Source: Afifella sp. IM 167 (GTDB lineage Bacteria > Pseudomonadota > Alphaproteobacteria > Rhizobiales > Afifellaceae). From it: a stretch of DNA of 64,000 bases. Shown one piece after another: positions 32,935 through 40,905 of the stretch. The stretch covers positions 62,001 to 126,000 of the forward strand of contig NZ_NSLC01000011.1 in the NCBI RefSeq assembly GCF_020144925.1. The letters are read 5' to 3'. Below the pieces are notes generated by a model. It saw only the letters and a program-made list of their open reading frames with translations, had not been told where the DNA came from and made no database searches. Position numbers and translations under genes: made by a program. The first letter of the stretch is position 1, and each line of letters starts with the position of its first letter.

Positions 32935-34197
32935 ATGTCACGGACGGTCGTCATCGGCGCCGGTGTCGTCGGCGCGCTCAGCGCCATCGAGCTCCTGCGC
33001 CACGGTCACAAGGTCACGATCGTCGAGCCGGAAGATCCGGGCGGCGAGCAGGCCGCAAGCTACGGCAACGGCTGCTGGCTCTCCTCCCATTCCGTCATTC
33101 CGACGAGCGAGCCGGGCATCTGGAAAAAGGTGCCCGGCTATCTCTCCGATCCGCGCGGGCCGCTTTCCATCCGGCCCGGCTACCTGCCGCAGGCGGCGCC
33201 ATGGCTGCTGCGCTTCATCAAGGCCGGCGGCACCGAGGCGCGCATGCGCCGGATTGCGGCAAGCCTGCGCAGCCTGACGGCCGGCGCGCCCCAACTCCAC
33301 GCCGATGTCGCCGCCGAGGCCGGCATCGCCGACCTGATCGACGCGACATCGGGGCTGATGCATGTCTACTCCTCCCGGCAGGCCTTCGAGAAGGAGCGCC
33401 TCGGCTGGGAGATCCGCCGCTCGCTCGGCATCGGCTGGGAGGAACTGGAGGGCGAGGCGCTGCGCCGCATCCAGCCGGATCTCGACCGGAGCTTCTCCTT
33501 CGGCGTCCTCGTTCCGGAGGCCGGCCATTGCCGCGCTCCGGGCCGCTATGTCGCCGGCCTCGTCGCTCATGCCGTGGCGCGCGGGGCCGAACTCGTCACG
33601 TCGCATGCGCGCGACTTCGAGATCGAGAACGGGCGGCTGCGCGCCGTGAAGACCGACCGCGACACGATCGCCTGCAGCGCGGCCGTGATCAGCGCCGGCA
33701 TCCATTCCAGGCCGCTTGCGGCGCGCGCGGGGGACCGCCTGCCGCTCGAGAGCGAGCGCGGCTACCATGCCGAGATCGACGACCCGGAGGTCGCCCCTGC
33801 CCTGCCGATCATGGCGAACGAGCACAAGTTCGTCGCCATCCGCACGCTCGGCGGCCTGCGCGCCGCAGGCCAGGTGGAGATCGGCGGCCTCAAGGCGCCG
33901 CCCAACTGGAACCGCACCGCCATCCTCCTGGAGCGTCTGCAGGCGCTGTTCCCGGACCTGCCGAGGAAGCTCGCCCCGGAACGCGTCCGCACCTGGATGG
34001 GACATCGGCCGAGCCTGCCGGACGGCCTGCCCGCCATCGGCCACGCCTCCGCCACGCCCGACATCGTGCATGCCTTCGGGCACGGGCATATCGGCCTCGT
34101 CAGCTCGGCAAGAACCAGCCGGCTGGTGGCCCAGCTCGTCTCGCGCGATGCGTGCGAGATCGACATAGCCCGGTTCTCGCCGACCCGCTTCCGCTGA
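32935..34197 (+). CDS. FAD-dependent amine/D-amino acid oxidoreductase (DadA-like)
   Basis: It is 420 residues. The N-terminal dinucleotide fold is VVIGAGVVGALSAIELL (glycines 8, 10 and 13), with the adenine-ribose acidic residue in VTIVEPEDPGG. The SYGNGCWLSSHSVIPTSEPG block near 45-65 is typical of D-amino acid dehydrogenase small subunits, and the C-terminus ends with GHGHIGLVSSARTSRL. It oxidises an amino acid or amine to an imine, passing electrons to the respiratory chain. ATG 32935 is preferred because GAGGAG precedes it by ten or so bases. It is divergent from the OCD-family reductase, which could act on the imine or its cyclised form. Confidence 0.87.
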   Translation: MSRTVVIGAGVVGALSAIELLRHGHKVTIVEPEDPGGEQAASYGNGCWLSSHSVIPTSEPGIWKKVPGYLSDPRGPLSIRPGYLPQAAPWLLRFIKAGGTEARMRRIAASLRSLTAGAPQLHADVAAEAGIADLIDATSGLMHVYSSRQAFEKERLGWEIRRSLGIGWEELEGEALRRIQPDLDRSFSFGVLVPEAGHCRAPGRYVAGLVAHAVARGAELVTSHARDFEIENGRLRAVKTDRDTIACSAAVISAGIHSRPLAARAGDRLPLESERGYHAEIDDPEVAPALPIMANEHKFVAIRTLGGLRAAGQVEIGGLKAPPNWNRTAILLERLQALFPDLPRKLAPERVRTWMGHRPSLPDGLPAIGHASATPDIVHAFGHGHIGLVSSARTSRLVAQLVSRDACEIDIARFSPTRFR

Positions 34198-34204
34198 GGG
34201 TGAG

Positions 34205-34244
34205 ACCGGCCAGGCAGCGGGGCGGTGCCTGCTCGCCTGCCGGT
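34205..34244. terminator. Possible bidirectional terminator between convergent genes
   Basis: ACCGG-c-CAGGC pairs with GCCTG-CCGGT over ten base pairs with one bulge and a ~19-base loop, in the 61-base gap between convergent genes ending at 34197 and 34259. There is no T-run, so confidence is low. Confidence 0.35.
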
Positions 34245-34258
34245 TCGCCATGCATCGC

Positions 34259-35962
34259 CTAGCTGGCGAGCGGCTCCAGCGCGTCGTAGTCCGAGCAGTC
34301 GCGATGGCTGGCGGCCGGATCGACCTTGACGTCGACCACCACCGGTCCACCCATCCTGTGCGCCTCCTCCAGCGCATCCCGAACCTGGTCGGGCTCCGTC
34401 ACGGTCAGGCCCTTGCCGCCGAGGCCCTCGGCCACCTTGGTGAAGTCGTGATCGCCGAAATCGACGGCGATCTTCCGGTTGCCGAGATTGTCGCGCACCA
34501 TGCCGAGGCCGGCATTGTTGGCCACTACGTAGACGACGTCGAGATTGTTCTCGGCCGCCGTCGCCACGGCGTCCATGGTCATGACGAAACCGCCATCGCC
34601 AATGACGCCGGTCACCCGGTTGCCCGGACGATTGATCTTCACCGCCGTCGCCGCCGGGGTGCTCCAGCCCATGCCGCCGAGGCCGCCGGGCGCGACGAGC
34701 TGGTTCGGCGTGCGCAGGCAAAGCCGCGTCGTCGCCCAGATGCGGTTGGTGCCGGCATCCATGGTGAGGAGGTCGCCCGGGGAGAGAAAGCCGTCGAGGC
34801 CGCGCATGATGTCGGCGTAGTGGACGGTTCCCGGCCGCGCGGGAATCGTCTCGATGACGCCGTAGCCGTTCTTCACCTTGATCTCGGCGAGGCCGGCCAG
34901 GCGCTTTTCTCGCCCGCTCGAATCGATCGCCTCGCGGGAAAGCATCTCCACCACCTCGGCCGCATCGCCGGTGATGGCGAGATCGACCGGATAGACCCAG
35001 CCGGCGTTGCGCGCATCGATATCGACCTGCACCAGCGTCTGCTCGCCCGGACGGATCATCTCCGCATCGCGGAAGCGGGTATATTCGGCCCCCATGCTGC
35101 AGCCGAGCATGACGACGAGATCGGCCGCCTGCAGCGCCCGGTTGGAGGCCTTCGTGCCCCAGGTGCCGATCATGCCGACGGCGACGGGCGAGGTTTCGTC
35201 GATGACGCCCTTGCCGTGATAGCTGGAGGCGACGCCGATGCCGTTCGCCTCGGCGAAGGCCTGTAGCGCCGGGCCGCAGCGGCTCATATAAACGCCGTTG
35301 CCGGCGACGATGATCGGCCGCTCCGCCCTGGCGATCAGCTCTGCCAGGCGGGAAACCGCGGCGGCGTCCGCATGGGTCGGCGAGGCGGCGAGATAGCCGC
35401 CGGTCGGGTAAAGACGGGCCCGCGGGCTTTCGGGCAGTTCCTTCTGGATGATGTCGGACTTCATGATGACCGCGGCCGGACCCTGGCGCGGCGCGGCCGC
35501 GTGCTTCATGGCGAGCTGCATGCCGTAGACGGCTTCCTGCGGCTGGGTGGCGTAGGTGGCGAACTTGGTCATGGTCTTCATCACGGCGAAGGCGTCGGCC
35601 GCGCCGTAATCGCCGGTCATCGTCTGGTAGACGCCGTACTGGGCGAAGCCGTCGTAGCAGGAGGTGTCGGTGAGGATGACCATGGGCGAGCCGGAGAAAT
35701 AGGCCTCCAGGATGCCGAAGGCGCCGGTGGTGGTGGAGAAGGGGCCCTGCGCCATCAGAAGGCCGGGGCGGCCGGTCAGCTTGCCCGTCACCTGCGCCAT
35801 CACAGACGCGCATTGCTCGGAGCGCGCCAGAACGACCTCGAAGTCCGAGCGGCGCTCGTCGAAGGCACGCAGCGACCAGGTGATGCCGAGGCCAGGGAGG
35901 GTGAAGCCGCGCGTGATGCCGCCCTCGATCATGGTGCTCAGCACCGCCTCATTGGTCTTCAT
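34259..35962 (-). CDS. Thiamine diphosphate-dependent enzyme (acetolactate synthase-like), second copy type
   Basis: It is 567 residues. The ThDP-activating glutamate is E49 in ARSEQCASVMAQVTGKL. The cofactor motif is GVIGDGGFVMTMDAV near residue 450, with VYVVANNAGLGMV downstream. GGLGGMGWSTPAA precedes it. It is only distantly similar to the ThDP enzyme at 29212, so the two are not a recent duplication. A strong GGGAGAGAAG ribosome site precedes the start. It is divergent from an IclR regulator, with a dyad operator between them (36008-36023). Decarboxylation of a 2-keto acid within the neighbouring sugar-acid or carboxylate cluster is the best guess. Confidence 0.88.
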   Translation of the reverse strand: MKTNEAVLSTMIEGGITRGFTLPGLGITWSLRAFDERRSDFEVVLARSEQCASVMAQVTGKLTGRPGLLMAQGPFSTTTGAFGILEAYFSGSPMVILTDTSCYDGFAQYGVYQTMTGDYGAADAFAVMKTMTKFATYATQPQEAVYGMQLAMKHAAAPRQGPAAVIMKSDIIQKELPESPRARLYPTGGYLAASPTHADAAAVSRLAELIARAERPIIVAGNGVYMSRCGPALQAFAEANGIGVASSYHGKGVIDETSPVAVGMIGTWGTKASNRALQAADLVVMLGCSMGAEYTRFRDAEMIRPGEQTLVQVDIDARNAGWVYPVDLAITGDAAEVVEMLSREAIDSSGREKRLAGLAEIKVKNGYGVIETIPARPGTVHYADIMRGLDGFLSPGDLLTMDAGTNRIWATTRLCLRTPNQLVAPGGLGGMGWSTPAATAVKINRPGNRVTGVIGDGGFVMTMDAVATAAENNLDVVYVVANNAGLGMVRDNLGNRKIAVDFGDHDFTKVAEGLGGKGLTVTEPDQVRDALEEAHRMGGPVVVDVKVDPAASHRDCSDYDALEPLAS

Positions 35963-36003
35963 GCTTCTCTCCCTTCAGCACCATGCTCTTGCGCATGGAA
36001 AAT

Positions 36004-36023
36004 AATGGAACATAATTCTGTTC
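36004..36023. promoter_or_regulatory. IclR-type operator between the ThDP enzyme and iclR
   Basis: GAACA-TAATTC-TGTTC (36008-36023) is a perfect 5-bp dyad in an AT-rich patch of the divergent gap. The overlapping AATGGAACATAA (36004-36015) recurs as its reverse complement at 40051-40062, in front of tctC and the short-chain dehydrogenase gene. Confidence 0.6.
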
Positions 36024-36107
36024 AATGAAACATTCACCGCCCCTTTGGCAAGAGAGCGCCGGCCCCGTCGCATGGGAAATCTCGCCGCCGGCGCTATAGT
36101 GGAAGCC

Positions 36108-36959
36108 ATGCCAGCGCCCGATTCGAAGACCGCATCGCGCCCGAGAGGACGCCCACGCCAGGGCGCCGCGCCCGGGCATGCCGACGACACGCCGGCCGAG
36201 TCGCCCGCCGTCGGTACGCTGGCGCGCGGCCTTGCGGTCCTGCGCTGCTTTCGCGCCGAGGACAGGGTCATCGGCACGCAGGAAATCGCCCGCCGCACCG
36301 AGCTGCCGAAGGCCACGGTCTCGCGCCTTGCCGCCACGCTCGCCGAGCTCGGCTATCTCCGCTTCGTGCCGGAGGTCGGCAAGTATGCGCTCTCCAGCCA
36401 GGTGCTGACGCTCGGCTATGCCGCCCTCGGACGCACCGGCCTCGGCGAGTTTGCCCGGCCCTTCATCGAGGAGCTGATCTCCACCGGCGACTGCGCCGTT
36501 GCCATCTCCATTCGCGACGACCTCGACATGATGTTCGTGGAGCTCGCCCGCCGGCCGAGCGCCATCCTCCTCAACCTCACGGTCGGAGCGCGCATCCCGA
36601 TGCTGTGGAGCGCGCCGGGCAGAGCCTATCTCGCCGGCATCGAGGAAGGGGAGCGCGAGCGTCTCCTGGAACGCCTCGCCGCGCGCGAGGGGGCGGGCTG
36701 GCCGCAGGCGAAGAAGACGGTCGAGGAGGCCATCGAACGGGCACGGCGACAGGGTTTTGCCGATGCCATCGGCAGCTGGCGTCCCGAGCACAACGCCATC
36801 GGAACGGTGCTGCGCGATCCGACGACGGGCGAGATCTACACGCTCAGCCTCGGCGGGCTCGCCTCGGGCCTGCCGCGCGAGCGACTGATGGCGGAGTTCG
36901 CCCCGCGTCTTCTGGCAGCGGCCGAGACGATCAATTCCCGCCTCTCAGGCCTCGTCTGA
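36108..36959 (+). CDS. IclR-family transcriptional regulator
   Basis: It is 283 residues from ATG 36108 (an upstream ATG at 36045 gives 304). A basic, Pro/Arg-rich leader of about 30 residues precedes the winged helix (TLARGLAVLRCFRAEDRVIGTQEIA, then ELPKATVSRLAATLAELGYL). The IclR effector domain (about 110-280) has the usual RIPMLWSAPGRAYLAG and FADAIGSWRPEHNAIGTVL segments. Its 3' end overlaps the end of convergent tctA by 15 bases. It probably controls the divergent ThDP enzyme gene and, through the shared motif at 40051, the tctCBA and dehydrogenase operons. Confidence 0.9.
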   Translation: MPAPDSKTASRPRGRPRQGAAPGHADDTPAESPAVGTLARGLAVLRCFRAEDRVIGTQEIARRTELPKATVSRLAATLAELGYLRFVPEVGKYALSSQVLTLGYAALGRTGLGEFARPFIEELISTGDCAVAISIRDDLDMMFVELARRPSAILLNLTVGARIPMLWSAPGRAYLAGIEEGERERLLERLAAREGAGWPQAKKTVEEAIERARRQGFADAIGSWRPEHNAIGTVLRDPTTGEIYTLSLGGLASGLPRERLMAEFAPRLLAAAETINSRLSGLV

Positions 36960-38453
36960 GGCCTCCTGCGCGCGCCGGCGGGCCCTTGCCCTCATGTCGC
37001 GCAGCAACGGCCAGACGAGAAAGAGAAGCGTCAGGACGAACAGCGCAAGCGCGATCGGCCGCTCGAAGAAGGCGAGGAAATCGCCGCGGGTGATGAGCAA
37101 TCCCTGGCGCAGCGACTGTTCGATCATCGGCCCCAGAACCATGCCGATGACCATCGGCGCGACGGGAAAGCCGGTGAAGCGCATACCGGCTCCCACCAGC
37201 CCCGCCGCGAGGGCCACCCAGATGTCGAGCATGTTGCCGCGCACGCCATAGGCGCCGATCATCGCAATGACGATGACGAGGGCGATCAGGAGCGGCTCGG
37301 GGATGCGCAGGACGCGGGTGAAGGCCTGCGCGCCGAGCGCGCCGGTGGCAAACATCACGAGGTTCACCAGCACCAGCACCATGAAGATCGCGTAGACGAG
37401 CTCGATATGGTTGTTGAAGAGCTGCGGGCCGGGCGTAACCCCCTGGATGATGAGCGCGCCGAGCATCACCGCCGTCACCGGATCGCCGGGAATGCCGAGG
37501 GCGAGCGTCGGTACGAGCGCGCTGCCGGTGACGGCATTGTTGGCGCTTTCGCAGGCAATCAGCCCGTCCGGCTCGCCTGTGCCGAACTTGTCGCCGCGCG
37601 GAGAAGACCGGCGCGCTTCCGAATAGGCGAGAAAGGCCGCGGTGGCGGCGCCCGTGCCGGGCAGGGCGCCGACGAAGGAGCCGATGAGCGAGGAGCGCAG
37701 CAGCACGCCGATCCGGGGCTTCCAGTCCCGCAGCGGCGGCAGCCGGAAACCGACACGAAAGGTCGCCGTGTTCTCCGGCCGCCAGCGCTCTTTCGCCCGC
37801 ACGAACATCTCCCCGAGGGCGAAGAGCCCGACGACGGCGGGGATCAGCTCGATGCCGGCCGACATCTCGAAGCTGCCGAAGGTGAAACGCAGGTCGCCGG
37901 TGATGGGATCGGTGCCGACCGTGGCGACGGCGAGGCCGGCGAGGCCCGAAAGGAGCCCCTTGGCCATCGCGCCACGCGAGACGTTGGCGATGCAGGTGAG
38001 GGCGAAGATGCCGAGGGCGAAATATTCAATCGGCGTGAAGTTGAGCGAGAAGGCCGCCAGATAGGGCGCCGCGATAATGAGGACGAGGACGGAGAACAGG
38101 CCTCCCAAGGTGGAGGCGGCCGTCACCCAGCCAATGGCGAGATCCGCCTCGCCCCGCGCCGCCATCGGATAGCCGTCGAGTGCCGTCGCGGCCGCCTGCG
38201 GCGTGCCGGGCGTGTTGAGGACGATCGCCGTGATCGAGCCGCCGTAGACCGAGCCGCAATAGACGCCCAGCATCAGGGCGATCGCGGGCACCTGCGGCAT
38301 GGTGAAGGTGAAGGGCAGCACCATGGTGACGCCCACGACGGAGCCGAGGCCCGGCAGCACGCCGACGATAACGCCGACGATCGTGCCGGCGACGATGGCA
38401 AGAAGGCTCAACGGCGTCAGCGCGTCGGCCAGCCCGCTCAGGATGAGGTCCAT
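36945..38453 (-). CDS. tctA: Tripartite tricarboxylate transporter large membrane subunit
   Basis: It is 502 residues with about eleven hydrophobic segments. TctA hallmarks are IVGVLPGLGSVVGVTMVLPF near residue 28, VYCGSVYGGSITAIVLNTPGTP near 65, GALPGTGAATAAFLAYSEARR near 265 and ESANNAVTGSALVPTLALGIPGDP near 305. It forms the transport core with TctB, fed by periplasmic TctC. It is the last gene of the tctC-tctB-tctA operon, 10 bases after tctB, and overlaps the end of the convergent iclR gene. Substrate is a carboxylate, not further resolved. Confidence 0.96.
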   Translation of the reverse strand: MDLILSGLADALTPLSLLAIVAGTIVGVIVGVLPGLGSVVGVTMVLPFTFTMPQVPAIALMLGVYCGSVYGGSITAIVLNTPGTPQAAATALDGYPMAARGEADLAIGWVTAASTLGGLFSVLVLIIAAPYLAAFSLNFTPIEYFALGIFALTCIANVSRGAMAKGLLSGLAGLAVATVGTDPITGDLRFTFGSFEMSAGIELIPAVVGLFALGEMFVRAKERWRPENTATFRVGFRLPPLRDWKPRIGVLLRSSLIGSFVGALPGTGAATAAFLAYSEARRSSPRGDKFGTGEPDGLIACESANNAVTGSALVPTLALGIPGDPVTAVMLGALIIQGVTPGPQLFNNHIELVYAIFMVLVLVNLVMFATGALGAQAFTRVLRIPEPLLIALVIVIAMIGAYGVRGNMLDIWVALAAGLVGAGMRFTGFPVAPMVIGMVLGPMIEQSLRQGLLITRGDFLAFFERPIALALFVLTLLFLVWPLLRDMRARARRRAQEASDEA

Positions 38454-38463
38454 CTGCTACCCG

Positions 38464-38934
38464 CTAGAATGAATTGAACCAGGGAGAGCCCGGAAGGATG
38501 ATCAGGAGCACCTCCTGGAAGAGGTACCAGACCGCGACCGAGTAGAACGCGGCGACCGGCAGGACGACGACGATGCGCCGGTAGCCGAGCATCAGGCTGG
38601 CGGCGAGAACGAAGAGAAAGCTTGAGAAGAGAAAGCCGATGAGGCCGATCCCGGCGCCGTAAAGCACCGTGACGAGGATGATGCCCACAACCCGGCCGGC
38701 CGTGGAGACATCGACCTTTTCAGCGCTGCCGCGAAGGCTCTCCACCGCGACGAGGATACCCAGCGCGACCATCGCTCCGAGGACGATCCGCGGAAAGAAG
38801 GTCGGCCCCATGGCGTGGCTCATCAGGCTGAGCTGGTACTCTTCCCGAAACGATTCCGTGAAGAGAACGACGGCCGCGCCGATGAAGAAAGCGGTCATCA
38901 GAAGCGGGCCTATGCGGCCCGAAAGCTTGCTCAT
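38464..38934 (-). CDS. tctB: Tripartite tricarboxylate transporter small membrane subunit
   Basis: It is 156 residues with four hydrophobic segments (about 8-28, 42-62, 80-115, 125-145). MSHAMGPTFFPRIVLGAMVALG near residue 40 is typical of TctB. It lies between tctC and tctA in the operon and is separated from tctC by a hairpin (38994-39017), suggesting lower expression than the binding protein. Confidence 0.9.
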   Translation of the reverse strand: MSKLSGRIGPLLMTAFFIGAAVVLFTESFREEYQLSLMSHAMGPTFFPRIVLGAMVALGILVAVESLRGSAEKVDVSTAGRVVGIILVTVLYGAGIGLIGFLFSSFLFVLAASLMLGYRRIVVVLPVAAFYSVAVWYLFQEVLLIILPGSPWFNSF

Positions 38935-38993
38935 GCGCGCAGCCTCCCGTTACTGCCCAACCTTATGCGCGGCCCGGCCCTGATGCGCCGCCT

Positions 38994-39017
38994 GCCCGGC
39001 CGGGGATACGGCCGGGC
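38994..39017 (-). other. Intercistronic hairpin between tctC and tctB
   Basis: There is a perfect 9-bp stem, GCCCGGCCG with CGGCCGGGC, and a 6-base loop, 18 bases after the tctC stop on the minus strand. No T-run follows. It matches the post-binding-protein hairpins seen at 6533, 43832 and 57371. Confidence 0.55.
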
Positions 39018-39035
39018 GATGAGGATGGAAAAGGC

Positions 39036-39998
39036 CTATTTCGGCTCGAAGCCGGCCTCTTTCAGCAGCTGCCTGTTCTGCTCGTAGCGCTGATGGACGA
39101 AGGCGCCGAATTCCTTGGCGTCCATATAGGCGACGGGCTGGCCGAGCTTGTTCATGTGCGCCTGGAAGGGTTCCGATTCGATCGCCTGGTGGCAGGCATC
39201 GTCGAGCTGGGCTACCGTCTCGGCAGGGGTGCCCTTGGGCGCGACGAGACCGCCCCAGATGGGGAAATCGAGATCGAAGCCCTGCTCCTTGGCGGTGGCG
39301 AGGTCGGGCATGCCCTCCAGCCGCTCGCCCTGCAGGATCGCCAGCGACTTGATCTGGTCGCGGTTGCTGGAGAGGAACGAGATGTGCGGCACGAAGATGT
39401 CCGCCGTGCCGTCGAGGAGGGCCTTCAGAGCCGGCCCGTCGCCGTTCACCGGCAGGTAGGTCATCTCGATCCCGGCTTCCTCGGCAAGCGCGAGGCCCGC
39501 AATGTGGGGTATGGAGCCGATCGCCTGCACGGCGAAGGTCAGCTTGCCCGGGTTCTCCTTGCCGTAGGCGATGAGGTCGTCGAGCGTCTTGAAGGGCGAA
39601 TCCTTGCGCACCGCGATCGATGTCGGCGCCGAATAGGCGAGACAGACATATTCGAAGGAATCGACGTCGTAGGGCAGCTTGCGCAGATGCGGCTGCGTGG
39701 TCAGCGGGCCGACCGGGGCCATGCCAAGCGTGTAGCCGTCGGGCTTGGCCCGTCCCGCCTCGGCGACACCGATCGTGCCGCCGGCGCCGGCCGTGTTCTT
39801 CACCACGATCTCGCCGCCCAGCGCCTTTGCCATCGGCTGCTGCATGGTGCGCGTCGTGATGTCGGTGCCGCCGCCGGCCGCAAAGGGCACGACGATGGTG
39901 ACGGGCCGGTCCGGAAAGGCCTGCGCCGGAGCCGAAAGGCCCGCGAGCGAGATTACGGCGGCCGCCAGAGCGGCGGACATCGTCCTGCTGGGTTTCAT
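39036..39998 (-). CDS. tctC: Tripartite tricarboxylate transporter substrate-binding protein
   Basis: It is 320 residues from ATG 39998, which is preceded by GGGAGGAAC, whereas the longer in-frame form begins inside the divergent control region. The signal peptide is about 1-27 (ALAAAVISLAGLSAPAQA). The mature Bug/TctC fold has FPDRPVTIVVPFAAGGGTDITTR at its start and VVKNTAGAGGTIGVAEAGRAKPDGYTLG near 65, the family ligand-binding loops. It is the first gene of the operon, divergent from a short-chain dehydrogenase, with a putative IclR half-site in between. Confidence 0.95.
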   Translation of the reverse strand: MKPSRTMSAALAAAVISLAGLSAPAQAFPDRPVTIVVPFAAGGGTDITTRTMQQPMAKALGGEIVVKNTAGAGGTIGVAEAGRAKPDGYTLGMAPVGPLTTQPHLRKLPYDVDSFEYVCLAYSAPTSIAVRKDSPFKTLDDLIAYGKENPGKLTFAVQAIGSIPHIAGLALAEEAGIEMTYLPVNGDGPALKALLDGTADIFVPHISFLSSNRDQIKSLAILQGERLEGMPDLATAKEQGFDLDFPIWGGLVAPKGTPAETVAQLDDACHQAIESEPFQAHMNKLGQPVAYMDAKEFGAFVHQRYEQNRQLLKEAGFEPK

Positions 39999-40050
39999 CT
40001 GAGTTCCTCCCTTATTAAGCCTTGACGCGGAGTAGTTCCGCTGATTGGAT

Positions 40051-40062
40051 TTATGTTCCATT
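40051..40062. promoter_or_regulatory. Shared IclR-type motif in the tctC/dehydrogenase divergent region
   Basis: TTATGTTCCATT is identical to the reverse complement of 36004-36015 at the ThDP/iclR divergent promoter. It is the AT-richest patch of the gap between tctC and the dehydrogenase. Only one half of the dyad is well kept here (the other side reads ATCCAATC against TTCTGTTC). Confidence 0.5.
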
Positions 40063-40081
40063 TTATGAGCCTCGAAGAAAG

Positions 40082-40903
40082 ATGCAAATCGAAAATCGGG
40101 AGGAAGAGCTCGGACCGGAGATGCCGAAAGAAAAATGTCGGCGGTTCGAGGGAAAGGCCGCGCTGGTCACGGCAGGCGCCAAGGGCCTCGGACGCGAGGT
40201 CGCCAGCCGGCTCGCCCATGAAGGCGCGCGCGTCGTCATCTGGGACAACGACGCGGAGGCGCTCGATTCCTGCCGCGCCGAAACGGACCCCGAGCGGCTG
40301 CACTGGATCGCGACCGACCTTCTCGATGCCGGCGCCATCGAGGCCGCCTTCAAAGAGACCCGCGCCGCTTTCGGTCCACTCGACATCCTGGTCAACAACG
40401 CCGGCGGCTCGCTGCACACCCCGCAGGCCTTCCTGGAAGAGAGCGAGGAGGACTGGGCCCGGGTCATGGGCCTCAACCTCGACGCCGCCCGCCGCACCGC
40501 CCGCCTCGTCCTGCCCGGCATGATGGAGCGGGGCTACGGTCGCATCGTCAATATGGGCTCCAAGGCCGGGCGCTTCGGCTCCTTCTTCGCCGGCGCCAAC
40601 TACGCCGCCTCCAAGGGGGCCGTGCAGGCGCTCACCCTGCAATGGGCGCAGGAATACGGCCGCCACGGCATCACCTGCAACGCCGTCTGCCCGGGCGCCA
40701 TCCTGACGGAGCGGGTCGACCGGCTTCTCTCCGAGCGCAAGACGCCGGAAGAGCGCAAGGAGATGCTCGCCGGCATTCCCGTCGGCCGCCACGGGCGTGT
40801 GGAAGACGTCGCCGCCGCCGTGTGTTTCCTCGCGGCCGAGGAGGCCGGTTTCGTCACCGGCGTGATGCTGGACGTCAATGGCGGCCAGGCAATGGTGGCC
40901 TGA
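40082..40903 (+). CDS. Short-chain dehydrogenase/reductase (SDR family)
   Basis: It is 273 residues from ATG 40082, or 260 from ATG 40121, which would suit a classical SDR equally well. The cofactor motif is VTAGAKGLGREVA. NNAGG follows near 110, and the catalytic Ser-Tyr-Lys set lies in GSKAGRFGSFFAGANYAASKG near 165-180. PGAILTERVD follows. The acidic residue after strand 2 (IWDND) favours NAD+. It begins an operon with an epimerase-family dehydrogenase, an SMP-30 lactonase and a TRAP transporter, so oxidation of a sugar or polyol is likely. It is divergent from tctC under a shared motif. Confidence 0.9.
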   Translation: MQIENREEELGPEMPKEKCRRFEGKAALVTAGAKGLGREVASRLAHEGARVVIWDNDAEALDSCRAETDPERLHWIATDLLDAGAIEAAFKETRAAFGPLDILVNNAGGSLHTPQAFLEESEEDWARVMGLNLDAARRTARLVLPGMMERGYGRIVNMGSKAGRFGSFFAGANYAASKGAVQALTLQWAQEYGRHGITCNAVCPGAILTERVDRLLSERKTPEERKEMLAGIPVGRHGRVEDVAAAVCFLAAEEAGFVTGVMLDVNGGQAMVA

Positions 40904-40905
40904 GG

